NCBI RefSeq assembly: GCF_022695595.1
Contig: NZ_CP074380.1
Span: 1,240,001-1,304,000 of the forward strand
Origin: Streptomyces sp. MST-110588
GTDB taxonomy: Bacteria; Actinomycetota; Actinomycetes; Streptomycetales; Streptomycetaceae
DNA: 64,000 nt
Direction of reading: 5' to 3'
Below the pieces are notes generated by a model that was not told where the DNA came from, did no database searches, and worked only from the letters and a program-made list of their open reading frames with translations. Positions 16,936 to 25,179 of this stretch are shown piece by piece. How positions within the stretch are numbered: position 1 is the first letter of the stretch; every line of letters begins with the position of its first letter. The translations under genes and the position numbers were made by a program.

Positions 16936-18934
16936 GTGCAGACCGCTCCCTACGGCACATGGGTCTCCCCGGTCACCGCGGCCGACGTGGCCGCCGGCCA
17001 GGCGCTCGTCGAATGGGTGGATTTCGTCGGTGACGAGGTGTGGTGGACCGAGGCCCGGCCCTGGGAGGCCGGACGTGCTGCCCTGGTCCGCCGCCGCTCG
17101 GACGGAACGGTCCAGGACGCCCTCGGCGACGGCTGGGACGTACGCTCCAAGGTCATCGAATACGGCGGCCGGCCGTGGCTGCCGCTCGGCGACGGCCCGT
17201 CCGCGGGCGTCGTCTTCACCCACTGGGACGACCAGCGGGTGTACCGGGCGGTGCCGGGCGGTGCCGGGCGGCCGGCCACGGCCGCTCAGCCCCGGGCCCG
17301 CACGTCCGGGCGGCCTGCGGTACTGCGACTTCGCCCGGGTGGGTGAGGAAGTCTGGTGCGTACGCGAGGAGATGACCGGACCGGCTCCGACGGACCTGCG
17401 CCGGGACCTGGTCGCGCTGCCCCTGGACGGCACCGCGGCCCAGGACCCGGCAGCGGTACGGGTGCTCGGCGCCGGCCATCACTTTCTGACCGGCCCCAAG
17501 CCGTCGCCGGACGGCAGCCGCGTGGCGTGGATCGGCTGGGACCATCCGGCGATGCCGTGGGACGGCACGGACGTGATGTGCGCGCCGGTCGGCCCCGGCG
17601 GGACGCTGGGGCCCGCCCGGCGGGTCGCGGGCGGCCCCGGCATCTCCGTCGGCCAGATCGAGTGGGCCCCCGACAGGCCGGACACCCTGTACGCACTCGC
17701 GGACACCAACGGCTGGTGGAACCTTTACGAGTTCGGCCCGGACGGGGCCGGCCGTGCCCTGTGCCCGCGCGCCGAGGAGTTCGGCGACGCACTGTGGCGC
17801 ATCGGGAGCCGCTGGTTCCTCCCGGCCGGCGACGGACGGCTGTTCGTCGTGCACGGCACGGGCGAGCAGCGGCTGGCCGTCCTGGAGGCGGACGGCTCGC
17901 TGCGGGACATCGGCGCCCCGTACACCGAGTACGCCGCGCCGGCCACCGACGGGAAGCGGATCGCCGCGACCGCCGCAGGCCCGCGGCACGGCCGCCGCGT
18001 GGTCCTTCTCGACCCCGGGGAAGCACGCCCCCAGGTGCTGCGCGCCGCGGAACTCAAGCACGCGGCGTACCTGCCGCGGGGGCACCGCCGGACCTTCCGG
18101 GGCGACGGCGGCGAGGAGGTGCACGCGTACGTGTATCCGCCGTACAACCCCGGTTTCACCGCGCCCGAGGGGGAACTGCCACCCTTTCTGGTTCATGTGC
18201 ACGGCGGGCCCACCAGCCGTACCCGGCTGATCGCCAATCAGGAGTTCGCCTACTTCACCAGCCGGGGCATCGGGGTCGTCGACGTCCAGCACGGCGGCTC
18301 CACCGGATTCGGCCGGCGCTACCGGGAACGGCTGCGGGGGAACTGGGGCGTGGTCGACGTACAGGACTGTGCCACGGTCGTCCGCGGCCTGATCGCCGGC
18401 CGTGAGGCCGACCCGGACCGCATCGGCATCCGCGGAGGGAGCGCGGGCGGCTGGACCGCGGCGGTGTCCCTGACCGCGGAGCCGGACCTGTACCGCGTCG
18501 CCGGCATCTACTTCCCGCTCCTGGACCCCGAGGAGTGGCGGGTGCGCGGCACTCACGACTTAGAGTCGCACTACCTTCACAGCCTCATCGGGCCGTGGCC
18601 GCAGGAGAGGGCCCGGTACGCCGCCCGCTCGCCGCTGCGCCGGGCACACCGCATCCGGGCGTCCTTCGTCCTCATGCAGGGCCTTGAAGACCCGGTCTGC
18701 CCGCCCGAGCAGGCGGTCAGGCTGCTGGACCGGCTGCGCGGCGGGGGCGTGCCGCACGCGTATCTGGCCTTCGAGAACGAGCAGCACGGCTTCCGCAGGG
18801 CCCAGAGCGTCATCCGCTGTCTGCACGCCGAACTCTCCGTGTACGCGCAGTCCTTCGGGTTCCAGGTCCCAGGCATTCCGCGGACCGTCCTGAGCACGCC
18901 GCCGCGCCCGCCGCGGCACCACACGACGCGATAG
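16936..18934 (+). CDS. S9-family (prolyl oligopeptidase-like) peptidase, frameshifted
   Basis: About 665 residues over two frames. From GTG 16936 the first frame encodes a beta-propeller opening (APYGTWVSPVTAADVAAG) and runs to about 17262. Homology-like continuity then passes to the +1 frame (GLRYCDFARVGEEVW and onward) to the stop at 18934. The switch lies in a repeated GGTGCCGGGC stretch. The C-terminal hydrolase domain keeps Ser in GGSAGGWT, Asp in EDPVCPP and His in EQHGF, so the enzyme would be active if the frame is corrected. A TTA codon at 18560 suggests bldA dependence. In this context the peptidase could trim or activate a peptide product, or give self-resistance. The frameshift is either a sequencing error or a recent inactivation. 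Confidence 0.8.
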
Positions 18935-19102
18935 ACGGAAAACAGGGGGGACGCACGGCGGAACACCGACCGCCGACCGTCGTGCTGGGGTTCGGTGGCT
19001 CGCGGCGCTCCTGCCCGCCGGAAGGGCCCGGCGGGCCGGGGCGCCGCGCGGCTGTGTACGTCGCCGCGGCGTGGCGGGGGCCCGGGGCGTTGCCGGCTCC
19101 GG

Positions 19103-20278
19103 TCAGCCGGCGTGCCCGGCCCGTGCCTGGTCCGCCGCCAGGTTGAGCACGGCGTCGGCGAGGAACTTGGCCGCCCAGTTGGGGAAGGCCAGCGGTTCGA
19201 ATCCGCCGGTGAGCGGCCAGGAGCCGGGCAGTGCGCCGACGGCCGCCGGTTCCAGCGGCTGCCGTACCTGGAGTTCCGCCAGCCGGTACACGACCCGTAC
19301 GCACCGGGCCCGCAGTGCGGGATCCGCGCGGCGGACCGCCACGTCGAGCCAGACCGTCACCATCTGCGCGTCCCCGGTCAGACACGCGTAGTCGGCCCGC
19401 GGGGTGAATCCCGCGCCGATCTCCCCCGGCAGAAGGGGGTACAGGGGAGTGCCGAGCCGGGCCAGGCGCAGGGCGCAGGTGGTGGCCGCGTCCGCGCACC
19501 GCTCCCCCAGTTCGCCACCGACCAGGTCCGCGCCGCGCAGCAGTCCGCGCAGGGCGTACCCGATGGTGTGGGTCCACGGCTTCCGGCCCGCGTCGAACGC
19601 CATCCGCTCGATCCAGCCGTCCGGCCGCACCTGCCCCAGCATCCAGCGCAGCGAACGCTCGGCGCAGGCCAGCAGGGCCGTGTCACCGGTGGCCCGCCAG
19701 ACTTCCGCGACCGCCCATGTCACGCGCGCGGAGTAGGTGTTGGGGTAGCCGAAGTGCGACAGCCAGGCGCCGGAGGGCTGCTGGGCGGCGACGAGCCAGT
19801 GTGCCGCGCGTACGGCGGCGTCCAGGGTGGACTGCTCACGCGTCGCCCGCCACAGCTCCACCAGGCCCAGCACGATCTGTCCGACGTCGAACACCACAGG
19901 AGGGCCGTCGGTGCCCGTGCCCCCGGGGAACGCGCCGTCGGACGACTGGAGCCCTTGGAGCCAGTCGCCCACCTCGTGTGCCCGGTCGGCCAGTTGCGGC
20001 TGGTGCAGGGCCTGCGCGGCCCGCAGGAGCGTGGGTATCAGGTAGCCGCTGGTCTCCGGGTACGGAGGCTGCCAGCCATGATTGAGGTCGTAACCGGCCG
20101 AGATCCCCTTGCGGCCGGTGGCGTCGTGGGCGCTCTCGATCCACCGCATCGCATCTGCGAGCGTCCGCAGGTGCGGTGCCTTCACCGTCACGGTTCCCAT
20201 GGGTACGGCTTTCATGGGTACGGCCTTCATGGGTACGGCCTTCATGGGTACGGCCTTCGCCTCGCTCCCGTCCGTCAT
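19103..20278 (-). CDS. alpha/alpha-toroid protein (sugar hydrolase, lyase or epimerase-like)
   Basis: A 391-residue protein made of repeated helical pairs with glycine-rich turns such as LQSSDGAFPGG, QQPSGAWLSHFGYPN and VRPDGWIERMAFD. These are characteristic of alpha/alpha toroids (terpenoid-cyclase-like repeat and unsaturated-glucuronyl-hydrolase-like families). I cannot fix the family or its catalytic residues. No signal peptide is visible. The N-terminus after ATG 20278 carries four near-identical pentapeptides (KAVPM), each containing a possible internal start, so the true start could be near 20200. The gene is convergent with the S9 peptidase and has the cluster operator 60 bp upstream. 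A role on a sugar-containing intermediate would fit the neighbouring deacetylases and alditol oxidase. Confidence 0.7.
   Translation of the reverse strand: MTDGSEAKAVPMKAVPMKAVPMKAVPMGTVTVKAPHLRTLADAMRWIESAHDATGRKGISAGYDLNHGWQPPYPETSGYLIPTLLRAAQALHQPQLADRAHEVGDWLQGLQSSDGAFPGGTGTDGPPVVFDVGQIVLGLVELWRATREQSTLDAAVRAAHWLVAAQQPSGAWLSHFGYPNTYSARVTWAVAEVWRATGDTALLACAERSLRWMLGQVRPDGWIERMAFDAGRKPWTHTIGYALRGLLRGADLVGGELGERCADAATTCALRLARLGTPLYPLLPGEIGAGFTPRADYACLTGDAQMVTVWLDVAVRRADPALRARCVRVVYRLAELQVRQPLEPAAVGALPGSWPLTGGFEPLAFPNWAAKFLADAVLNLAADQARAGHAG
20198..20257 (-). repeat. four 15-bp tandem units encoding KAVPM
   Basis: Four consecutive copies of CATGGGTACGGCCTT (plus strand) lie within the N-terminal codons of the toroid protein. 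Because the unit is 15 bp, copy-number change keeps the frame. Each unit contains an in-frame ATG. Confidence 0.9.
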
Positions 20279-20338
20279 GACGCACCACCCCGGCGGGCGC
20301 CACGTGCGGACGCCCTCCCCCAGCCGGACCACTTGTCA

Positions 20339-20352
20339 GGCAACACGTTGCC
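20339..20352. promoter_or_regulatory. cluster operator palindrome GGCAAC-N2-GTTGCC
   Basis: GGCAACACGTTGCC is a perfect 6+2+6 inverted repeat 60 bp upstream of the toroid-protein start. It has the same core as the PKS/NRPS operator. The following stretch (20353-20684) shows no credible gene. Confidence 0.7.
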
Positions 20353-20684
20353 ACCCTCCTGCACTGCATGTCATTCCTGAGGCAGAATCAGACACATGGA
20401 GACACGCCGCAAGCCACGAACGGCACCGCCGGCCTGCCTCGATTCCCCTGTGACCGCGGGGTGTCCGCGCAGGCCGGCGGCGCCGTTCAAGGATTTGTGC
20501 GGGAAATTGCCGTCATGTCTCCCGATCAGGGCACATCCGGTATGGCGCGACTGCTCACGGTACGTGCCGACCCGCGGTCTTCCGCAGGTTCACGGATAGT
20601 GCTAAGTATGTGAACGGCCGCCCGCCCTGCGGGAAACACCCGCGGCCGGAGATCTTGTCGATCAAGAATGAATGATCAACGATC

Positions 20685-20855
20685 TCACGTATACGGCCAG
20701 TCGATCTCGGGGCCGTCTTTGGCTGTGACCGTAGGATTTCGGGACTGTGGCGCGTCCGCCGCGGCGGGGACGGCCGGATCTTGTATGAGTAATAGGACCG
20801 TCAGGGCAAAAGCACCGAGGGTGCTGGCGTATGCGACAACGGTACGCTCGCGCAT
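20685..20855 (-). CDS. small exported peptide, candidate signalling propeptide
   Basis: A 56-residue peptide starting at ATG 20855, with a strong AGGAG six bases upstream. The N-terminus is MRERTVVAYA followed by a hydrophobic helix (residues 12-24, TLGAFALTVLLLI), a classical signal-peptide layout. A31-A32-A33 could be a signal-peptidase site, leaving a short polar C-terminal peptide ending DGPEIDWPYT. Codon 22 is TTA, so translation should depend on bldA tRNA. The gene is divergent from an HTH/TPR regulator across a shared regulatory region carrying the cluster motif. No cysteines or maturation enzymes suggest a RiPP. The best explanation is a secreted propeptide sensed by the neighbouring regulator; a small membrane protein is the alternative. 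Confidence 0.7.
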   Translation of the reverse strand: MRERTVVAYASTLGAFALTVLLLIQDPAVPAAADAPQSRNPTVTAKDGPEIDWPYT

Positions 20856-20943
20856 GGCTTCTCCTGTCGAAGGCTGTACAGAGACGAAGGCACCGTCGGT
20901 GCCCCCGTTAAACGATTCCAAAGTAACGAGCCAACACGATTTT

Positions 20944-21056
20944 TGACAAGGGTTACCTCGAGCATTGACAACGCCTTGCCAAACTTGAGTCACATTCTTA
21001 CTTCCAAGCCATCGGAGACAACGATCAACTGCGGCGATCCAGGCAACAGGCTTGCC
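20944..21056. promoter_or_regulatory. divergent control region of peptide and regulator genes
   Basis: This AT-richer region holds TTGACAACGCCTTGCCAA (20965-20982), in which TTGACAA and TTGCCAA are 11 bp apart, and GGCAA-CAGGC-TTGCC (21042-21056), an inverted repeat. On the minus strand TTGTCA (20944-20949) followed 16 bp later by GTTACT could be the -35/-10 of the peptide gene. The sites resemble the other cluster operators and suggest autoregulation. Confidence 0.55.
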
Positions 21057-21219
21057 AACCGCCGTGAAGGGGCAGTACATTGAAGGCGCGGAAGCTGTCA
21101 GCCCATTTTGCCTGCGCCACCATCCCGCAGACAGGAGTCGTGGATCTCCCCCCAGGCCAGGCGAAAGCGCACCACGGCTGACAGGGGAAGCATCCGAGCA
21201 CGCGATTTCCGGGATTCCT

Positions 21220-22455
21220 ATGATTGAACAGCCGTTCTTTGGGCGACGTCTCAAAGAGTTGAGGCGGGAGCGTGGTCTCTCGCAGTCTGCTTTGGCGGGA
21301 AAGCAGATCTCCACCGGGTATTTGTCGCGTCTTGAGTCGGGCGCCCGACAGCCCACCGACCGGGTCGTCTCGTATCTCGCCGAGCAGCTCCAACTGGACC
21401 GTTCGGCGTTCGAGGTACCGCCGAACGGCAGTTCACTGGCCCAGGCGCTGAGCATCGCGACGTCCGCGGACTGCGACGACGCGACCGAGAACCTCATCTC
21501 CGTACTCGCCAGGGCCCAGCACGAGGACCCGCTCCTGCGGTGGCAGGCGCTCTGGGTGATCGCCCTCTACCGGCAGCGGCGCGGTGAACTGGCCGAGGAA
21601 CAGCAGTGCTGGGAGAAGCTCGTCCAGATCGCCGACGAACTCGCCCTGCCCGAGCTGCGGTGCCGGGCGTGGACGCAGTACGCCCGGTGCCTGCGCACGG
21701 CGGGCGAGGTCGTACGCGCCGCCGACTTCGCGACCCGCGCCTACGAACTGGCCCGGGACAGCAGTCTCTCCCTGGGCGACACCGGCAACGCGCTGCTCAC
21801 CCTGGTCTCCGCCGAGGCCGAGGCCGGCCGGCTCCCGGACGCCAGGGCGCACGTCGACACCCTGGTCTCCCTCGTGGAGGACAGGTCCGACGCCCTGCGG
21901 GCCGAGGCCCTGTGGTCGGCCGCCACCGTACGCCTGCGCCAGGGCGATCACGAGGCCGCCCAGCAGTTCCTTGAGCATGCCATCGCGGGGCTGGACAGCC
22001 GCGTCGACCTGCTCCTGTGGGTACGGCTCCGGCTCGCCGGCGCTTCCTTCTCCCTACAGGTGACCCCGGCCCGGGTGAGCCGGGCCCGCGTCTACCTGGA
22101 AGAGGCCCGGACCGCACTGTCGCTCGTCGGCACCCCGGTGCTGCGTCAGGAACTGCTCACCCTCCAGGCGCACCTCGCCTTCCAGGAAGGCAGGTACGAG
22201 GACGCCCGTGCCGCGCACGACGAACTCAGCGGCGAGGAACTGCGTCTGACGTACCGGGACCGCATCAGGCTGAGCATCCTGGACAGTCGGCTCCTCATCC
22301 TGGAGGGACACCAGGAAGAGGGGATCGACCGGCTCAAGGAGCTGGGGGAGGAAGCCCGCCAGGCCCTGAACATCGACCTGGTGGCGGAGATCTGGCGGGT
22401 GCTCGCCGAGACCCTGGCCACCGCGCGGCTTCCAGGCGCCGCGCCCCGCGGCTGA
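21220..22455 (+). CDS. HTH (XRE) transcriptional regulator with TPR-like sensor domain
   Basis: A 411-residue regulator. Residues 1-65 form a Cro/CI-type helix-turn-helix (FGRRLKELRRERGLSQSALA, then ISTGYLSRLESGARQP). Residues 80-400 are all helical with repeated A/L-rich helix pairs, as expected for TPR repeats. The frame is open upstream, but ATG 21220 (MIEQPFF) begins exactly at the HTH domain. The layout matches RRNPP receptors such as PlcR, Rgg and PrgX: a DNA-binding head plus a TPR peptide-binding body, next to a small secreted peptide. It probably binds the TTGCC/GGCAA motif found before most operons of the cluster. A constitutive pathway regulator with a small-molecule ligand is the alternative. 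Confidence 0.88.
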   Translation: MIEQPFFGRRLKELRRERGLSQSALAGKQISTGYLSRLESGARQPTDRVVSYLAEQLQLDRSAFEVPPNGSSLAQALSIATSADCDDATENLISVLARAQHEDPLLRWQALWVIALYRQRRGELAEEQQCWEKLVQIADELALPELRCRAWTQYARCLRTAGEVVRAADFATRAYELARDSSLSLGDTGNALLTLVSAEAEAGRLPDARAHVDTLVSLVEDRSDALRAEALWSAATVRLRQGDHEAAQQFLEHAIAGLDSRVDLLLWVRLRLAGASFSLQVTPARVSRARVYLEEARTALSLVGTPVLRQELLTLQAHLAFQEGRYEDARAAHDELSGEELRLTYRDRIRLSILDSRLLILEGHQEEGIDRLKELGEEARQALNIDLVAEIWRVLAETLATARLPGAAPRG

Positions 22456-22460
22456 CGGAC

Positions 22461-22478
22461 GGCCACCGGCCGGCCGGT
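22461..22478 (+). terminator. perfect GC palindrome after the regulator
   Basis: CCACCGGCCGGCCGGTGG is a perfect 18-bp palindrome starting six bases after the regulator stop. It is a candidate transcription terminator without a U-tract, as is common in Streptomyces. Confidence 0.4.
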
Positions 22479-22688
22479 GGTGACGTCCGCCCCGCCCGCG
22501 ACGTCACCGCCGGCCGGCCCGGCACAGGCTCCCGCGCACCGGCCCGGGCTGCCCTTCTCCCGCTGACCGACGTTCCCCGACCGGCCTTTCCCGGTCGACG
22601 TCTGCTGTTCGACGCTTGCTGATCGGCCTTCTGTTTCTGATCACCCTGTCCGTGCCCGACGGCGCCGACCCGAGTCGAGGAGACCTCA

Positions 22689-23650
22689 TTGTCCGCTGGT
22701 GACTGGTTGGGAAGCGAACTGCGTCCCGAAGATCTGCACATCGATGAAGCGCTCGTACGCCGGCTGATCGCCGCGCAGTTCCCGCAGTGGGCGGACTTAC
22801 CCGTCAAGTCGGTCGATGCCCAGGGCATGGACAACGCCACGTACCGGCTGGGCGAGAAGATGTCCGTACGGCTTCCCCGTTACCCCCGGTGGGAGGGGCA
22901 GGTGGAGCGGGAACAGCGGTGGGTGCCCCGGCTCGCCCCGCACCTTCCCCTGCCTGTCTCCGTCCCGCTGGCCAAGGGCGCTCCCGGAGAGGGCTACCCC
23001 TTCGCCTGGTCCGTCTACCGGTGGCTCGACGGCGAGACGGCGGTCCCCGAAGACCTGGCCGACCTCGGGGGACGGCGACCGCCCTCGCGGAGTTCCTGAC
23101 CGCCCTGCAGGGCATCGATGCCGCCGGCGGTCCGCCGCCCGAGTGGAGCAACGGGTTCCGCGGCGTGCCCTTGACCGACGAGCGTGACTCGCCAGTCGTG
23201 GCGGCACGTCTGCGCGCCAGGATCCAGGCCCTGGAAGGTCTGGTCGACACCGAGGCGGTGACCGCGGTGTGGGAATCGGGCCTTGCCGCCCCCGCTTGGG
23301 ACGGGCCGCCCGTGTGGATCCACGGCGACCCGGCCCCCGGCAACCTGCTGGCCGTCGACGGCAGGCTCAGCGCCGTCATCGACTTCGGCACCCTGGCCGT
23401 GGGCGACCCCGCGTGTGACCTGATCGCCGCCTGGACGGTCCTGGACGCCGACTCCCGCAAGGTCTTCCGTGCGGCTTTCCCGGTCGACGACGCGACCTGG
23501 GCCCGTGGCCGCGTATGGGGCCTGTCCGGCGTGCTGCCCTCCCCGGACGAACTCACCGGTGACGACCCCGAGCGGGTCGCCTCGGCCCGCCGCCGCCTCG
23601 ACGAACTCGTGGCCGACCACCGCGAGGAGAACTCCACACCGGCCGGCTGA
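22689..23650 (+). CDS. APH/choline-kinase-family phosphotransferase, frameshifted
   Basis: About 320 residues over two frames. From TTG 22689 (AGGAGA at 22678-22683) the protein reads normally to DLADLGG near 23067, then continues in the -1 frame as TATALAEFLTALQ to the stop at 23650. One extra G in the GGGGG run would restore the gene. The catalytic HGDPAPGN and the metal-binding DFG in VIDFGTLAVGDPACDL are intact. The family phosphorylates aminoglycosides, macrolides or related hydroxylated metabolites, so the likely role is self-resistance or a biosynthetic sugar kinase. Codon at 22797 is TTA (bldA). The frameshift is either a homopolymer sequencing error or a true loss of function. Confidence 0.8.
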
Positions 23651-23667
23651 CCCGGCAACGGTTCCGG

Positions 23668-23689
23668 GCCGGTCGGCCGACCGACCGGC
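23668..23689 (+). terminator. hairpin after the APH-like gene
   Basis: GCCGGTCGG (23668-23676) pairs perfectly with CCGACCGGC (23681-23689) around a 4-nt loop, 18 bp after the stop codon. Confidence 0.5.
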
Positions 23690-23769
23690 GAGGGCTCCGC
23701 GACCATCGGCCGTCGGTCGGCCTCACGACAGTCGCACGACCACCGGCTGCCCCACCGCGGCGGCCACGG

Positions 23770-23804
23770 ACGGCCCCGGCAGCACCCACCGCTGCCGGGG
23801 CCGT
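23770..23804. terminator. 14-bp perfect stem hairpin
   Basis: ACGGCCCCGGCAGC (23770-23783) and GCTGCCGGGGCCGT (23791-23804) pair perfectly around a 7-nt loop. This very stable hairpin should insulate the APH-like gene from the dioxygenase unit. The rest of the 600-bp gap (23651-24247) holds the operator near 23958-24004 and no gene I can support. Confidence 0.6.
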
Positions 23805-23957
23805 TCCACGTCTGCGTACACGCCCTGTTCCGCGGCCTTCGTACGCGCCCACGTGAGCGCCCTCGTACGCGCCCGCCTGCCCACGCACCCGGGCCCGCTC
23901 CCCTCCTGCGGCTTCGAGTCCCCTCGCCGCGTAGCAGCAGGTCGGCGAAACACTTAC

Positions 23958-24004
23958 TTGCCAGCTTATGTCAAAAGGTTGCCAATCCTGTGCCAGCTCA
24001 GGCA
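23958..24004. promoter_or_regulatory. cluster operator region before the PhyH-type gene
   Basis: TTGCCA occurs at 23958 and 23979, followed by the inverted repeat TGCC-AGCTCA-GGCA (23991-24004). Its spacer nearly equals that of the operator before the TauD gene (AACTCA). It lies about 245 bp upstream of the dioxygenase start, the same distance as for the TauD operator. Confidence 0.65.
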
Positions 24005-24247
24005 GACTGACTCGTCGCCGACTCGACAGCGAAAAGCACGGTCCGGTCGGCCGCCCGCATCATGGCCGGAAACCGCGGCACCGGCTCAGCGCACTCACCT
24101 CTCCCCAGGTCCCGTTCGGCCTCCCGCGACCACCGGTTCGTGGCACCCGCGGACGCGGTTTTGCTCCTCAGGGCCGGCGCCGCCGTGACATCCCGGCTCG
24201 GCGTACGAGACACGCAATTGCCGAGAACGCAGAACGGAGTCCCCCTC

Positions 24248-25090
24248 ATGACGACATCAGCATCCGCCCTCCGCGAGGACACGACGCGCCTGGACGGCAG
24301 CCAGAGCGACCGGTTCGCCCGGCTCGGCTATCTGGTCCTGCCCGGCATCCTTCCCGACGACCTGGTCTCCCGCCTCAAACCCGAGGTCGACAGGTGGGTC
24401 GACGACGGCCTGCGGGCGCGATCGATCGCCTCGTGCACCGATCCGGACACCTACGGCACGCCCCCCGTACTGGAACTCGAACTGGCCGCGCACGGCGAGC
24501 TGGTCGGCCACCCGCCCCTGATGAACCTGCTCGGCCGGCTGCTGGGCCCGCGCTTCGTCTTCCACCACCTGCACAGCGACCGGCAGGAGCCCTCCCGCCC
24601 CGGCAAGCCCTGGCACCACGACTACGAACAGAACCCGCAGACCGACCGCGCGCACAGCATGATCCACACGCTGCACTACCTGGACGGCCTGGACGAGAGC
24701 ACGGCCGCCCTCGCCGTCCTCCCCGGCTCGCACCGGACGGTCGCCGAGAAGACCGCGCGAGCCCACCTCGGCACGGAGGAGATACCGGGCGAACTCGTCA
24801 TCGACCGTCTGCCGCGCGGGTCGACGGTCGTTCTGCACTCGGCCCTGTTCCACACCCGCCGCCCCGTCACGGGTGCCGACCGGCCCCGGTACATGATCGA
24901 CGCGTCGTACTGCCAGGCGGGGGTCCGCTGGCCGCCGGTCAAGCCGTACTGGAGGTACATGCTGCGGCGGGGCCGGGAGCTCGGCCTGGACCACGGCACC
25001 TGGCCCGAGCTCTTCGCGGAGCGGCATTTCAGCGAGTACAGCAAGGAATACAGCCGGCCTGCCAACAGGCCCGCCGCACAGTCCGCCTGA
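24248..25090 (+). CDS. PhyH-family Fe(II)/2-oxoglutarate dioxygenase
   Basis: A 280-residue protein of the phytanoyl-CoA dioxygenase family. WHHDYE supplies the His123-x-Asp125 pair and HSALFHTRRP the distal His202 region; the arginine in DRPRYMID should hold 2-oxoglutarate. GILPDDLVSRL near the N-terminus is typical of the family. The ATG at 24248 opens the recognisable domain. The closest preceding purine stretch is GAACGGAG, about eight bases upstream. It is the first gene of a rightward unit with the deacetylase 89 bp downstream. Hydroxylation of a small hydrophilic metabolite is the likely role. The cluster thus encodes two non-heme dioxygenases of different families. Confidence 0.88.
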   Translation: MTTSASALREDTTRLDGSQSDRFARLGYLVLPGILPDDLVSRLKPEVDRWVDDGLRARSIASCTDPDTYGTPPVLELELAAHGELVGHPPLMNLLGRLLGPRFVFHHLHSDRQEPSRPGKPWHHDYEQNPQTDRAHSMIHTLHYLDGLDESTAALAVLPGSHRTVAEKTARAHLGTEEIPGELVIDRLPRGSTVVLHSALFHTRRPVTGADRPRYMIDASYCQAGVRWPPVKPYWRYMLRRGRELGLDHGTWPELFAERHFSEYSKEYSRPANRPAAQSA

Positions 25091-25179
25091 CGCCAAAACA
25101 CGCCGGAACGCGCCGGGCACGCGGGACCGCCCGTGCCCGGCGTGCGTACCGCTCCCCCTTCCACCACAGGAGGAACCAG

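Noticed and set aside
20396..20599. 67-codon plus-strand ORF with five cysteines just after the operator at 20339, which could look like a RiPP precursor
   Set aside because: Weak ribosome binding site, no third-position GC bias and no maturation enzyme nearby; the peptide gene at 20685-20855 is far better supported.
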